DNA of 64,000 nucleotides, from the NCBI GenBank assembly GCA_907163375.1, contig CAJQUW010000879.1, forward strand, positions 62,001-126,000, in the 5' to 3' direction. The notes below the pieces were generated by a model that did not search any database, was not told the origin of the DNA, and saw nothing but the letters and a program-made list of their open reading frames with translations. This document shows, in pieces, positions 12,436 through 21,584 of the stretch. Position 1 is the stretch's first letter. Each line of letters starts with the position of its first letter. Source of the stretch: Prostheceraeus crozeri (taxonomy: Eukaryota; Platyhelminthes; Polycladida; Euryleptidae). A program made the position numbers and the translations under genes.

Positions 12436-13198
12436 CAGGGATGTGGAGTCGGAGTCCTGGAGTCCTATCATTTTTGCTGGAGTCGGAGTCCTATCAAAAT
12501 ATGATAGAACTCCGGACTCCGGGCTATAACTAGACCCAAAATAATATAATACAAACAAATCATTTATTCTCGTGCATAGATGTCATTGTCTTGATGTCAA
12601 CTTTCTCCGTCAGACAAAAGTACACAGAGAGCAGTGCATACAAAGCTTATAATAGTTGAGGGAATGAACCGTGATAGTGAAAAAAAGGATTGTCTTTTCA
12701 CTCGGTGATTTAGTAGAGAAGACAAGCCTTCCTAGCCTCGATCACACCTGCGCACCAAAGGTCACATCAGAGACAAAAATGAAATACTGGTTTGTTTGAG
12801 AACATTACTTCTTACCCTCCCGTTAATCGTGTGTGATGGATCCTCTAAAGCGGATATTAAAATCGAAAGTGTACTCATATTTTTTGGAGAAGGATGGGGA
12901 TTTTCGTGCCTGATAGAAACTGGAGAAAAACCGTGTGAAGCACACATCAAGAAGATGGGAGGAGCCGAGTCGTGTGCATCCAACTTAAAACGACATTTGA
13001 TCAACTTTCATCGAAAATGATTGATAATTGATGCAATGATCACTAAATATCGATTCAGGTAGGCCTATAATGATCTGTGATGTAGGCTACCAGTTAAATT
13101 TTCAAAAAACTAAGCTTATATACTTGCCACCCGGAGTCGGAGTCCTATCAACCCCCGAAGTCGGAGTCCTATCAAAATGATAGGACTCCGCATCCCTG
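12436..13198 (+). mobile_element. Non-autonomous hAT element, 763 bp, 8-bp TSD
   Basis: The element begins CAGGGATGTGGAGTC and ends GGACTCCGCATCCCTG, an imperfect terminal inverted repeat (TIR) of about 16 bp with the hAT-like CAG...CTG ends. It is flanked by an exact 8-bp direct repeat, CCCTGAAC, at 12428-12435 and 13199-13206, the target-site duplication expected of hAT. Both ends carry subterminal copies of GGAGTCGGAGTCCTATCA in direct and inverted orientation, likely transposase-binding repeats. Inside is one ORF with a BED-finger signature; no catalytic domain fits in the length. It therefore depends on a hAT transposase supplied elsewhere. Confidence 0.93.
12796..13020 (+). CDS. BED-type zinc-finger ORF inside hAT element
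   Basis: The 74-residue frame contains FSCLIETGEKPCEAHI followed by CASNLKRHLINFHRK. This resembles the C..C...H...H arrangement and SNLKRHL.. FH signature of the BED zinc finger that forms the N-terminal DNA-binding domain of hAT transposases. The ATG at 12796 lies about 70 residues before the finger ends; the true first exon could start elsewhere. The protein stops at 13018-13020, right after the finger, and the right inverted repeat begins about 110 bp later, so the catalytic RNase-H fold and dimerisation domain are absent. If expressed it would be a DNA-binding fragment; equally it may be just a remnant of the parent transposase. Length is far below the several hundred residues of a complete hAT transposase. 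Confidence 0.6.
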   Translation: MRTLLLTLPLIVCDGSSKADIKIESVLIFFGEGWGFSCLIETGEKPCEAHIKKMGGAESCASNLKRHLINFHRK

Positions 13199-13533
13199 CC
13201 CTGAACTATAGGCCTACTTAATTACTTTATCTACAAATATTATAAAATAAGATAATATCAGTTTTTCTAAGTAGGATAGGTCGCAATCTTTTGGCGATTG
13301 CTTCCATACACAATTTCACAAGGATACACAAGATGAGTCCTTGATCATATTCACCAACTAAAAACTTCATGCCCAAAACTTCAGATTCATCTGTGATGAC
13401 AAAGATGCTGAAATTATGCACAGACTTCCCGGACCAATTCAATTCTATGTCATTCATCTTCAAGAGAAGACATGCAATTTCAAAGGTAGTCACTCTGCTT
13501 CAAAGAGACGTCATAGCTTTCAGTGTTAGATCG

Positions 13534-14005
13534 CACCACAGATGGATTCGTCTGTCGCTGTTACTCTAGAGGTGACGCGATTCTATCTCAGCCACTGTAT
13601 GCGATGGTAGAGAGGTGGAAATATCCGTCTCCCTTTGGCTTACGTGATTGGCCAAGCGCACGCAATGCGTAAGGAAAGTTGTATTAGGGAACACACGTCG
13701 TTGTGACGAGCTGTCGCTATCACATTAGAGATTGAACAACTGCCAAGTGATCATTACCTATCTTCAACTCAATGTTTCTCCGTGATAAATTCATCAAACG
13801 GAGATATCATTCACATCGTTCGACCCCTCACGATATAAATTTACTGACTGTGTATGTTCAATGTGGTGTCAATGATATAGTTGAATTTGTATTACATTCA
13901 ATGGAAAATTGATTCTTCTGCCCCTCGAGACTAGTACTTGGCGTGACCATCAATATTAAAAAATGTGATCTCTAGACCAACCAACGCAGACAAGGCAATT
14001 TATCT
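13534..14005. repeat. Dispersed repeat, copy A
   Basis: This segment matches 42901-43386 in the same orientation. Landmarks in order: CACAGA..GATTC, CTCTAGAG/TCTAGAGT, CAGCCA.TG.ATGC.ATGGTAG, TT.ACTGACTGTGTA.GTT.AATGTGGTGT, GAATTTGTATT, and CAAGGCAATTTATCT. Identity is moderate with indels. No terminal repeats or coding potential were recognised, so its class is unknown. Confidence 0.65.
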
Positions 14006-14009
14006 CTGT

Positions 14010-15385
14010 GGATCGCACATTCTCGTGATGCGTTGCGCAGTTCGCGGTAGCGCATCAAGTAAGTGAATAGGAAAGCGTTCAATTATCAATCATTCCATAG
14101 AAATTTGATGTTATTGAAATTGATTGCCTTATCCTGAACTTGAATACCCTAACACGAACTTGTGTTCCTTTGCATTGAATCTCAGATGAAGCATGATTGA
14201 AACTACATCCGCTATCAGTGGTCTTTGAAATTGAACTAGGTCGGGAGAATCTGTATGTAAACATATATTGACATTCATCAGTTCTTATTTTTTGGCAAGT
14301 TGTTATTTGTTAAATTAAGCATATCTAAGAAACCGGATGAAGTTACTGAGGAACGAATTCTGCCAATTGGCAAGACAAAGAAACACGTTTTTAGAATTTC
14401 AGACAGAAATTCATGCATTCAGAATTAAAAGACAGAAAATTTGGAGCTGTTTTCAAGATAATTGAGTGTAGGAAGATCTGCAATGCGCGTCATGTACACT
14501 AACATATTTCATGTAGAATGTTGATGGGTAAGTTGTCCACTTTGCCGACCGGACGAGTCGCTTCAACATTAAGCGGATATCATAATTCCGTCATAGTCCG
14601 TACTTTTTATTGTCAAATAAACTTCCTCTTCAAAGCTTGTGACGGTACTTCTATTCTTTCCCCCCACACTTTTCAAGTTTTCCAAAATCATAAAATTTCG
14701 CCAAAGTTGGTCACATTGGGTTTAGAATAGACTTGATCTGTCACTGAGTGACACTGCAACACGACTGAGAAGTCTTACTTGAACCCTGGGATGAAGGATT
14801 GGTCCCTTGGATACTCAGTTAGAATACAAGGTACAGCTGTGTTCATGAACTTCATGTGATTGTTGTCTACAGACAAATGACTAGCAGTTGTCTAATTCTG
14901 AGACTGCAAATGCTCTACAAGTCAGATAAGAGGAGTTTTACACACTCAACGCTATGCGACGTTAGTGTAGTGAAACTGCCCGCAAGCAAGAGAAGATCGT
15001 TGACGATGCAACACTTCCGGGTGTCAACAACAGAAATGAGGGGGGGAGAAGAACAGAAGTACCCTTGCAACTTCAGCGAACATTTGTCTTTACGAGAGCT
15101 ATTCAACAGGCTTCCGGAATTCCAAAAGGTAGCGTAAATCAATATCAAAATTAACTATTGCATCTTTTCAAACTATTCCCTACAATCATGCAGAGTTGTG
15201 TGCGCTGAAACCACTTTGTAAAGCAGGTGGACCACGACGAAGCAGGGAGCCTTTCCACAAGATCAGTGAAAACTGTCACAGCTTTCTCTGGAGAGCCATG
15301 GCGGATGCGCGTAACATTTGGGAAGACGGTGAGAAGTCACACACGGATCTAGATCTGAACTGTAGAATGGATGACCTAGCTGCTG
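14010..15385. other. No gene recognised
   Basis: AT-rich DNA. A 93-codon frame (14856-15137, +) and its antisense have no recognised motif. A GC-richer patch begins near 15180, leading into the mariner-like relic. Confidence 0.35.
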
Positions 15386-15389
15386 GATG

Positions 15390-15800
15390 CTTTCATTAGC
15401 CAAAAAAAATCATTACGACTTTGGACTTGTGTGCTGCTTTGGTGTGCGTTTGTGTGTCATGATGGAGCAAAATCATGCAGTCGTGATCCACAGATTGCGC
15501 TCGAATTCTTGTGCGAAAACTAGGATGATTGACTGCGTCTCCAACTGTAGACCCAGAACTCATCACTAGTGACAATGTTGTCAGCATTATTGGACCATCC
15601 GCTGTCAACATGTTGCGACACCCAAGTCACCCGAGCCGCTTTCTGATGCTCGTTGAGCCGATGGGGTATCCAAGGTGGTGGCCAAGCAGATGGTGGCTGT
15701 CATTGTCACGAAGACTGGTTATTTGGCCAAGTCCACGACGCCACTCGTGCAACAACTCTCTACTGGAGAGTGTTATGCTAAACGTGTTATGTCAACCACG
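15390..15800. pseudogene. Possible mariner-like transposase relic
   Basis: On the minus strand around 15610-15550 the translation reads NADNIVTSDEFWVYSW, which resembles the mariner block around the first catalytic Asp (IVTGDE.WVY). In a second minus frame AHKSKVVMIFFG resembles the following KSK.K.M...FFD block. On the plus strand near 15685-15800 another piece reads KQMVAVIVTKTGYLAK...VQQLSTGECYAK, like the later segment of some mariners. The pieces lie on opposite strands and in different frames, with stops, and no inverted repeats were found. The call is tentative. Confidence 0.3.
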
Positions 15801-16208
15801 TTTTGCCTCAAGTGTTGAAGAGTCTACTTAGATGTCAATCTGTGTGTCATTAATTACATGTATGTTAGTATCTTGATTTATAAGTGTGAAAGTAGCAATT
15901 CATCATATAAGTGATGCGTTTGCTTGATCGCTAAAATTGCTGAAAAACGCTATTAAAGGCTTAGGATCAAGATTTCACCCTAAACAAAAGTCATCCCGAG
16001 ACTGTGTTTTTAGTAATCGTAAAAAATAATTCATTTTTTTATGAATCTTTTCACTTTTAATTGCCTTACAATTATTTAGTTAAAGTACGTGTATTATTCA
16101 TTACGGTATAATTCACATGCATGTAACATGCCGTTGAAAAATACAATTTTGAATTTGAATTTGTAATCGTCAGAAAACATGACATGCGGGTAAATAAAGA
16201 TATTATCT

Positions 16209-16210
16209 GA

Positions 16211-16243
<33 letters not shown>
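16209..16243. repeat. (TA)n microsatellite at Penelope 3' end
   Basis: An uninterrupted TA run directly abuts the 3' end of the Penelope-like element on the minus strand. A second TA-rich run lies at its other end (from 18484). Confidence 0.9.
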
Positions 16244-16246
<3 letters not shown>

Positions 16247-16336
16247 CGACAAAAAGATAGTTTACAACATAAACTACCTGGGACTAGACACGCCGACCAC
16301 TACCAACCGATAATATCATAAAAGCAGAACGATGAG

Positions 16337-16380
16337 TTGGAAGACCGGTTTCGTGATGTTAAACACTTTCTCAATTCCAA
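16337..16380 (-). ncRNA. Decayed hammerhead-like fold in Penelope 3' tail
   Basis: On the minus strand UUGGAA and UUCCAA close a stem I. Inside are UUGAGAA (a degenerate CUGAUGA core), a GUG...CAC stem II, an exact GAAAC and then CGGUC, so stem III is two base pairs (A-U, C-G) and the cleavage triplet is GUC. The short stem III and its position in a Penelope tail match known Penelope hammerheads. Core changes at C3 and G8, or a deleted U7, should abolish cleavage. Confidence 0.4.
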
Positions 16381-16428
16381 TATAAGATAGGTGGTGATAC
16401 AACGAGTTAAAGACTGATACTGACACAT

Positions 16429-18483
16429 TCACATAGAAAGGTTACAATGACTAGGCTTCAGCAAGCTGCGAAGATTGGTATTGGCTCTGAATGGACCAGT
16501 GATACTCACATCAGGTAACTGCTTCTGACAATAATACACAGCCTTCTGGCTACATGCACTGAATGGTAATGTTAAGAACATTTTATTGAAACTATTCAGC
16601 TCTTTATTGATTCCATTTGGGTGAAGGGAATTTAGTCGTTTTATCCATTTATTTTCTTTTTTCAATCGTTTTTCTTCGTTTGGGCAGTGTTCCAAAGCTG
16701 TGAAGGTGAAATCGCTGAGCTTACAGATATTGTTGAAATGTTCCGAAACTGCGGTGGAATACAATTTTTTTACATTATTGATATGCTCTGATATTCTCAT
16801 ACTGAGCTGTCGGGATGTTTGACCAACATAAAATTGTTTACATCCTTTACAGTGAACAGCGTAAATAATATTACAGTTTTTACAGTGCATTCTATGTACA
16901 ATACTAAAAGATTCATTAAAATTGTTTACAATCTTTTTACAACAAAATGCATATTTACAAACTTTACAAGAACAGGGCTGAAGACCCTTATCCCAATTCA
17001 GGTGTTTGCAAGGTAAGCTTAAGACACGTCCTACAGTGTTTCTTATGTTGCTTCTTGTATAGCCTTGCGAACGCCAAACAGGTTGTACAATTTTCTTAGT
17101 AACTTTGAAGTCATCATAAGTAGAACTCTTTGTAATCCATCTATAAACTTGACCAAAAAGCAAATTTCGAAAAATATGCGGTGGATGAAATGATTCAGGG
17201 GTAAGTATACGATGAGTATCTGTATGTTTAAAGTTAACACGATATAAAATATGTGTATCCATCTTGTACAACAATAAATCCAAAAAGCTTAGACAGGAAA
17301 AATCGAAGTTGACAGTTACCTTAGTCGATGGATGCAACATGTTTACAAAATCGACAAAAGCTTCGAAGTCTGATTCACTGAAATCCCATACACCGAAAAT
17401 ATCATCGATATAGCGCAGCCATACAGATGGTTTTTTATTCAGTAAATAATCATTGTTTTCCCACTCCCCCAGAAAAATATTTGCAAGGGATGCACCAAAA
17501 GCACATCCCATTGCAGTACCACGGGTTTGGAGAAAAAAATCATTTTCATAACAAAAGGTGTTACTCGTTAACAAAATTCTCAAAATTGTCAATAGACTTA
17601 AGTCTGGTCTTTTTGGATCAGGACTAGCTTTGAAGGCTCTACTGACAGCCAAAATACTTTCATCAACGGGGATGTTAGTGTATAAAGAGGCTATATCAAA
17701 AGTAAAAAGTATAGACTCTTTGTTTACAATAACATCTTCTAAAAAGGTTAAGACATGAAATGAGTCACGAACATAACTCTTGTTGGATCGTGCAATCGGA
17801 TTTAAAAAATATTCCAACAAAGTAGCACAGGCCCTGGAGACACTAGGAACATCCGAAACAATCGGTTTACCGGGCGGCATTTTTTCGTACATCCATTTCT
17901 CTTTGTGAACTTTTGGCAGCAAATAAAAATATCTAGGTTTAGCAGTTTTAAATGGCATTAAGGCCTCAAGCTCACGCTTCGAGATAAACCTCTGCTTATG
18001 TAGATGAAATAGTACACTTTTCAAACGCTGCGAGACAAAAACAGAATTATCACTATTTATTACCGAGTAAGTGGTTTCATCTGTGAGTTGCCTGTATACT
18101 TCTGCATCGTATTGCTTCTTCGGTAAAATTGTCCAAAGATCACTCTTATCCGCTGGAGTAACCACAATTTCATCATCCATTTTCAGACGGTGAAGTTCAT
18201 TTCTTTCATCGGGGCTTAAATAATCCGCTGGAAAACACTTTTTACAATTTTTCATCATGCTATTAATTGAATGAGTAATTACTTTACATTTGTGCAAAAT
18301 AAATGGTGGAACAAGGAAGTCCGGAGGAGTTCTGTAGCTTGGTTTATAAAAACGGCTCTCTTTAAAAATGGTATTACTAGAGCTCACAAAACGCCATTTA
18401 TAACGTGTCAAAAAATCTTTAACTCCCCAAATGACATCTTTATGAACATTACAAACTTTAGGAACCGGAATAAACTTAGGGAC
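16429..18483 (-). CDS. Penelope RT / GIY-YIG endonuclease polyprotein
   Basis: This encodes the replication protein of a Penelope-like element: reverse transcriptase plus a nicking endonuclease. The frame is open from 18483 to the stop at about 16429 without interruption. Residues here are counted from the TTG (Leu) codon at 18411; no in-frame ATG lies near the N-terminus, so the true start is lost. About 24 further codons are open upstream (PKFIPVPK region). Visible blocks: TPADKSDLWTIL (about 85-96), FYLLPKVHKEKW (162-173), GKPIVSDVPS (181-190), RT motif A FTFDIASLYTN (236-246), motif B TRGTAMGCAFGASLANIF (297-314) and motif C YIDD (334-337). A Cys-rich linker (C480, 482, 485, 490, 491, 510, 513, 521, 524) leads into GIY-YIG, with IYAV near 516, FYVGQT near 527 and the Arg/Glu of RISEH near 539-542. 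The terminal WIKRLNSLHPNGIN is also typical. The cysteine linker suggests a Neptune-like clade (inference). Confidence 0.9.
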   Translation of the reverse strand, partial: VPKFIPVPKVCNVHKDVIWGVKDFLTRYKWRFVSSSNTIFKESRFYKPSYRTPPDFLVPPFILHKCKVITHSINSMMKNCKKCFPADYLSPDERNELHRLKMDDEIVVTPADKSDLWTILPKKQYDAEVYRQLTDETTYSVINSDNSVFVSQRLKSVLFHLHKQRFISKRELEALMPFKTAKPRYFYLLPKVHKEKWMYEKMPPGKPIVSDVPSVSRACATLLEYFLNPIARSNKSYVRDSFHVLTFLEDVIVNKESILFTFDIASLYTNIPVDESILAVSRAFKASPDPKRPDLSLLTILRILLTSNTFCYENDFFLQTRGTAMGCAFGASLANIFLGEWENNDYLLNKKPSVWLRYIDDIFGVWDFSESDFEAFVDFVNMLHPSTKVTVNFDFSCLSFLDLLLYKMDTHILYRVNFKHTDTHRILTPESFHPPHIFRNLLFGQVYRWITKSSTYDDFKVTKKIVQPVWRSQGYTRSNIRNTVGRVLSLPCKHLNWDKGLQPCSCKVCKYAFCCKKIVNNFNESFSIVHRMHCKNCNIIYAVHCKGCKQFYVGQTSRQLSMRISEHINNVKKLYSTAVSEHFNNICKLSDFTFTALEHCPNEEKRLKKENKWIKRLNSLHPNGINKELNSFNKMFLTLPFSACSQKAVYYCQKQLPDVSITGPFRANTNLRSLLKPSHCNLSM

Positions 18484-18541
18484 TTATATATATATACTTA
18501 TATATATATATTTATTTATTTATTTATAGAGAGAGAGAGAG
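18484..18541. repeat. TA-, TTTA- and GA-rich simple repeats
   Basis: TATATA runs, TTTATTTATTTA and a GAGAGA run lie between the truncated Penelope frame and the inverted repeat. Confidence 0.85.
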
Positions 18542-18582
18542 AGAGAAATGTTTCTGCCCGCAAAAAGTCAAAACAGCAATTT

Positions 18583-18615
18583 AGCACTAGCGCTTTCAAT
18601 ATATCTTCAGGTGCT
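18583..18615 (-). ncRNA. Hammerhead-like core, left arm
   Basis: Same fold as 18687-18719 but on the minus strand: AGCAC/GUGCU stem I, CUGAAGA (one change from CUGAUGA), UAUAUU, GAAA, GCGC, UA. The U7-to-A change is at a tolerated position, but the missing stem II makes activity uncertain. Confidence 0.35.
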
Positions 18616-18686
18616 TAATTAACATTAAGTATATTTATTAATTAATAGTTAATTATTAGTTATTAATTAACATTAAGTGTTAATTA

Positions 18687-18719
18687 AGCACCTGATGATA
18701 TATTGAAAGCGCTAGTGCT
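18687..18719 (+). ncRNA. Hammerhead-ribozyme-like core, right arm
   Basis: AGCAC (18687-18691) pairs with GUGCU (18715-18719) as stem I, extended outward by AAUU/AAUU after one mismatch. Between them are an exact CUGAUGA (18692-18698), a 6-nt UAUAUU, an exact GAAA (18705-18708), GCGC and UA. The NUH cleavage triplet is CUA and GCGC is a self-complementary stem III, as in dimer-acting retroelement hammerheads. The stem II stretch is too short for a normal helix, which is the main doubt. Confidence 0.45.
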
Positions 18720-18763
18720 AAATTGTTGTTTTGATTTTTTGCGGGCAGAAACATTTCTCTATA

Positions 18764-18770
<7 letters not shown>

Positions 18771-18831
<61 letters not shown>
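18771..18831. repeat. (TA)n microsatellite, ~60 bp
   Basis: A pure TA run immediately outside the right arm of the inverted repeat. Confidence 0.95.
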
Positions 18832-18834
<3 letters not shown>

Positions 18835-18961
18835 GAAATTCGTGTTAACCAGTCACTTGAAATGTCGCGTGACATTGTAGTTTCTCGCTAAAGTCGATGA
18901 GTGTACGCATGGCTACATTTATGCTAATTTGGCTTACTGTCAGATTAGGGCTATACATGTA

Positions 18962-20384
18962 CAGTATTGGCCATGGCATAAGAAATTTTTAATTATCTTG
19001 TAAAAAAAAGAGGGAAATCATCATTAAAACAAAATATGCACATGTATCATCGATTATTTGATTACAAAATATCAGAAAACAGTGTGCAACACGAAAATCA
19101 AGGAGCATCAATACAGGAAAGTCATTACTTCGTAGCGTGTCCTTTGTTTTTCAAAACTTTTTTGATACGGTTTGGCATTGAAAATACAAGGTTTTTGCAC
19201 AGTTGGGCATTGATGTCACGGCACCAAACAGACTTTATCACTTCCTCAAGATGACTGAGGGATGTGATTTCAATCTTTGATATTTTTTCCTTCATAATCG
19301 CCCACAAATTTTCAATCGGATTCAAGTCGGGTGAGCAACTCGGCCAAACAAGCATTTCGATCTGATTGGTGTTCAGCCACTCAGTCACAGTTTTTGCTTT
19401 ATGACATGGTGCGGAGTCGTGTTGAAATATCTCGCATGATAGGACATTCATCCAGAGAGGCACTTTGTCACACAGAACATTCTGGTATCGTTGAGAATTC
19501 ATCATTTGACCTTTTGGGACAAAATAGAGACCACCGCGGCCACCGTAGGGAAAACATCCCCAAATCATAATTTGTGGGCAATGCTTTACGGTCGTTGTTA
19601 CAAATCGCAGATCGTAGGGATTTGATGCAGGAGGTCGACGGACAAGGCCCCGCACATTATTGAATTGTCTAAAAGTACTCTCATCGGAGAATAGCACTTT
19701 TGCCCAGTCTCCCGATGTCCAATGAGCATATTTTCGGCAAAATTCAATACGGCGTTTCACAGCTGCCCTCGGCATCAAGGGCTTTTTTGACGCGATGCGA
19801 GACGGTAACTTGAGATCAACCTGTAATCTTCTTCTGATGGTGCGTGTCGACACGTTGGAAAACGAAGGAAGCACAGCTTTGACTTTAGAAGATGTAATGA
19901 AAGGTTGACTATTCACCAATCGCTTTAAAAGAGCATCATTTCGTCGGATAGTTTTTCTATTCGGACCTTTGAGCTCTTTAGAAATCACTCCGTGGATAAT
20001 GCGATTCACTATAGAGCAAGACAATAACAATCGATCGGCGATTGCATTTTGTCGATAACATTCTTCGTGTAAAAGAAGAACTTGAGCTTTTAAAGTTGCG
20101 CTGATGTCTGCTTTCCTACCCATGTCAATGAGAATTCGCCGATGTATGAGAATTTGTGACGCTTCACCTACTTAACACTACAGGTTGCATGAAAGAAAAA
20201 TCTATAAATTACCATAGAAAGCTGACATTTCTTCTCTAATGAATCAGCATATGAATTTGAATAAAGAGCGTCATAGAAAGCCAACAGATTCTGACACTAT
20301 GAGAGTTATATTTAGATGTTAATGACCTTATATCTCTACCAAATCGTAATTTGCAGAAAATTTCTATTGCCATGGCCAATACTG
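18962..20384 (-). mobile_element. Tc1-family transposon, 1423 bp, TA TSD
   Basis: Ends are CAGTATTGGCCATGGCA..AGAAATTTT at 18962 and the reverse complement ending at 20384, an imperfect inverted repeat of about 30 bp. The element is flanked by TA at 18960-18961 and 20385-20386, the canonical Tc1/mariner target duplication. It contains one uninterrupted transposase on the minus strand, so by sequence it is structurally complete. Confidence 0.95.
19125..20123 (-). CDS. Tc1 transposase, DD34E, intact
   Basis: 332 residues, the usual length for a Tc1 transposase, with no stop or frameshift. The N-terminus (MGRKADISATLKAQV...) is a helix-turn-helix DNA-binding region and a second HTH follows around 60-110 (TRTIRRRLQ). 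The catalytic triad is complete: D147 in VLFSDEST, D236 in FQHDSAPCH and E271 in SCSPDLNPIENLW, with 34 residues between the last two (DD34E). The IWGCF motif (188-191) and the glycine-rich stretch YGGRGGLY (193-200) are also present. It would cut and paste its own 1.42-kb element into TA sites. The start is the only sensible Met, about 260 bp inside the right inverted repeat. There is no sign of decay, so it may be active or recently active. Confidence 0.95.
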   Translation of the reverse strand: MGRKADISATLKAQVLLLHEECYRQNAIADRLLLSCSIVNRIIHGVISKELKGPNRKTIRRNDALLKRLVNSQPFITSSKVKAVLPSFSNVSTRTIRRRLQVDLKLPSRIASKKPLMPRAAVKRRIEFCRKYAHWTSGDWAKVLFSDESTFRQFNNVRGLVRRPPASNPYDLRFVTTTVKHCPQIMIWGCFPYGGRGGLYFVPKGQMMNSQRYQNVLCDKVPLWMNVLSCEIFQHDSAPCHKAKTVTEWLNTNQIEMLVWPSCSPDLNPIENLWAIMKEKISKIEITSLSHLEEVIKSVWCRDINAQLCKNLVFSMPNRIKKVLKNKGHATK

Positions 20385-20389
20385 TATTT

Positions 20390-21580
20390 TCATAAACTCG
20401 TATGGCAATGAGTTTGACTGTTCCAAAGATATAGACTTCAGTTGGCGAATATCTTGATAAGATTCGCAAGTCTCTCCGATTGACAAGCTTGTTAATCGAT
20501 GTTCTAACATATTCAAGATGCACCCAAAGCACATGTTTTACATTGATATAGGAGTCGATATTGAAAATATCTCGACCATTGGCAATCCACCGGCAGATGG
20601 GCCTAAGTTCTCGTTCAGAGCCTATCCCGGCATCATACTGGTCATGCTTGTTAATACATGATGGAGCTGATAGAACGTATGATGTTCGGCTAATTTAGAG
20701 CTTGGCTGTCTGTCAGACAATTCAACCTGATTCTAAAGCGTTTTAACCACTGATTTTCCTACTCACGACATTCTTTAGATTTTTGACATGCGTACTAAGC
20801 TGTTGTTGATAAATTTACCTTTCAGCGTTCTTGTATGTATGTTGAATGTTTGAAATCAAAAGTATTGTCAAGGCCGACGACTTCAACCTTAGGCATTGAA
20901 ATGCATTCAGACTTAAATGAAATACCATCGTTCAATTCTCAGACATGTTTTCTAGCATGCTGCTGACTTGCAAGTAAATCAACAGATGAAGATTTTGATA
21001 TTTTTGAAAATTTATTATTAACTCTCTTTTCCTCTGCAGCTGAATGAACTCTTTGATATGACTTCTTGTGAAGCAAGATGTTCAATCAAGCTCAGAATTT
21101 CCTTCTGGCGAGAACTTGTAAAGCAGTACATCTCTTTGATATTTTCGTGAGAGATGTTTGCAAATCCTTTTCTAAATCTGGCAAAATTCATTGTCATTTT
21201 CACCGACAGACACAATAATCATGCCTCAGAAGTCTCATCACAGATGTTGTCAAACTTCGAAGAGTTCAAATGGGCGTACAAACTCTCTTCCTGCAGTCAC
21301 TGCTTCTTTCAAATGCAAGTTTTCAATATTTGCACACGAAATGAAGTACTAAAAGAGAAAAGTGTAAAACTTTTCTACTGCCAGTGCTGAATAAGCCTAT
21401 GTTCTGGATGCTTGTGGTTTTAAAGTTATTAGAGATAAAGTTTCAATTTCCAAAAATATCTCGTTAGTGAACCGCAAAGAAAAAGACTTACAATGTAAAA
21501 TATTTTCGGTTTAGGATGTTCTTTAAAGATATCATATATACAAAAATAGAATCTAACGAAAAAACTGAAATACTTTAGAA
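20390..21580. other. No gene recognised
   Basis: AT-rich sequence with short ORFs only, up to about 98 codons and without motifs. Confidence 0.35.
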
Positions 21581-21584
21581 ACTC

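Larger units (their letters stand above)
16244..18483 (-). mobile_element. Penelope-like retroelement, 5'-truncated
   Basis: The element runs on the minus strand from 18483 to about 16244. It carries one long frame with reverse transcriptase and GIY-YIG endonuclease, then a ~185-bp 3' tail. Both ends are in TA-rich microsatellite. Upstream of the frame the sequence turns abruptly into (TA)n with an in-frame stop, in the middle of what looks like the N-terminal part of the protein, so the copy is truncated at 5'. The 3' tail holds a decayed hammerhead-like fold (16337-16380). Confidence 0.85.
18542..18760. repeat. ~88-bp inverted repeat with hammerhead-like arms
   Basis: Left arm about 18542-18630 and right arm about 18673-18760 are almost exact reverse complements (only a few mismatches seen), running from AGAGAAATGTTTCTGCCCGC inward to GCACCTGA and TTAATTAACA. 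The AT-rich spacer is about 40 bp. Each arm carries one hammerhead-like core, facing outward. It resembles two Penelope terminal repeats joined head-to-head next to the truncated element. Confidence 0.85.

Noticed and set aside
18271..18618. 115-codon + frame overlapping the Penelope N-terminus and simple repeats
   Set aside because: It is antisense to the Penelope coding frame and then runs through TA/GA simple repeats.
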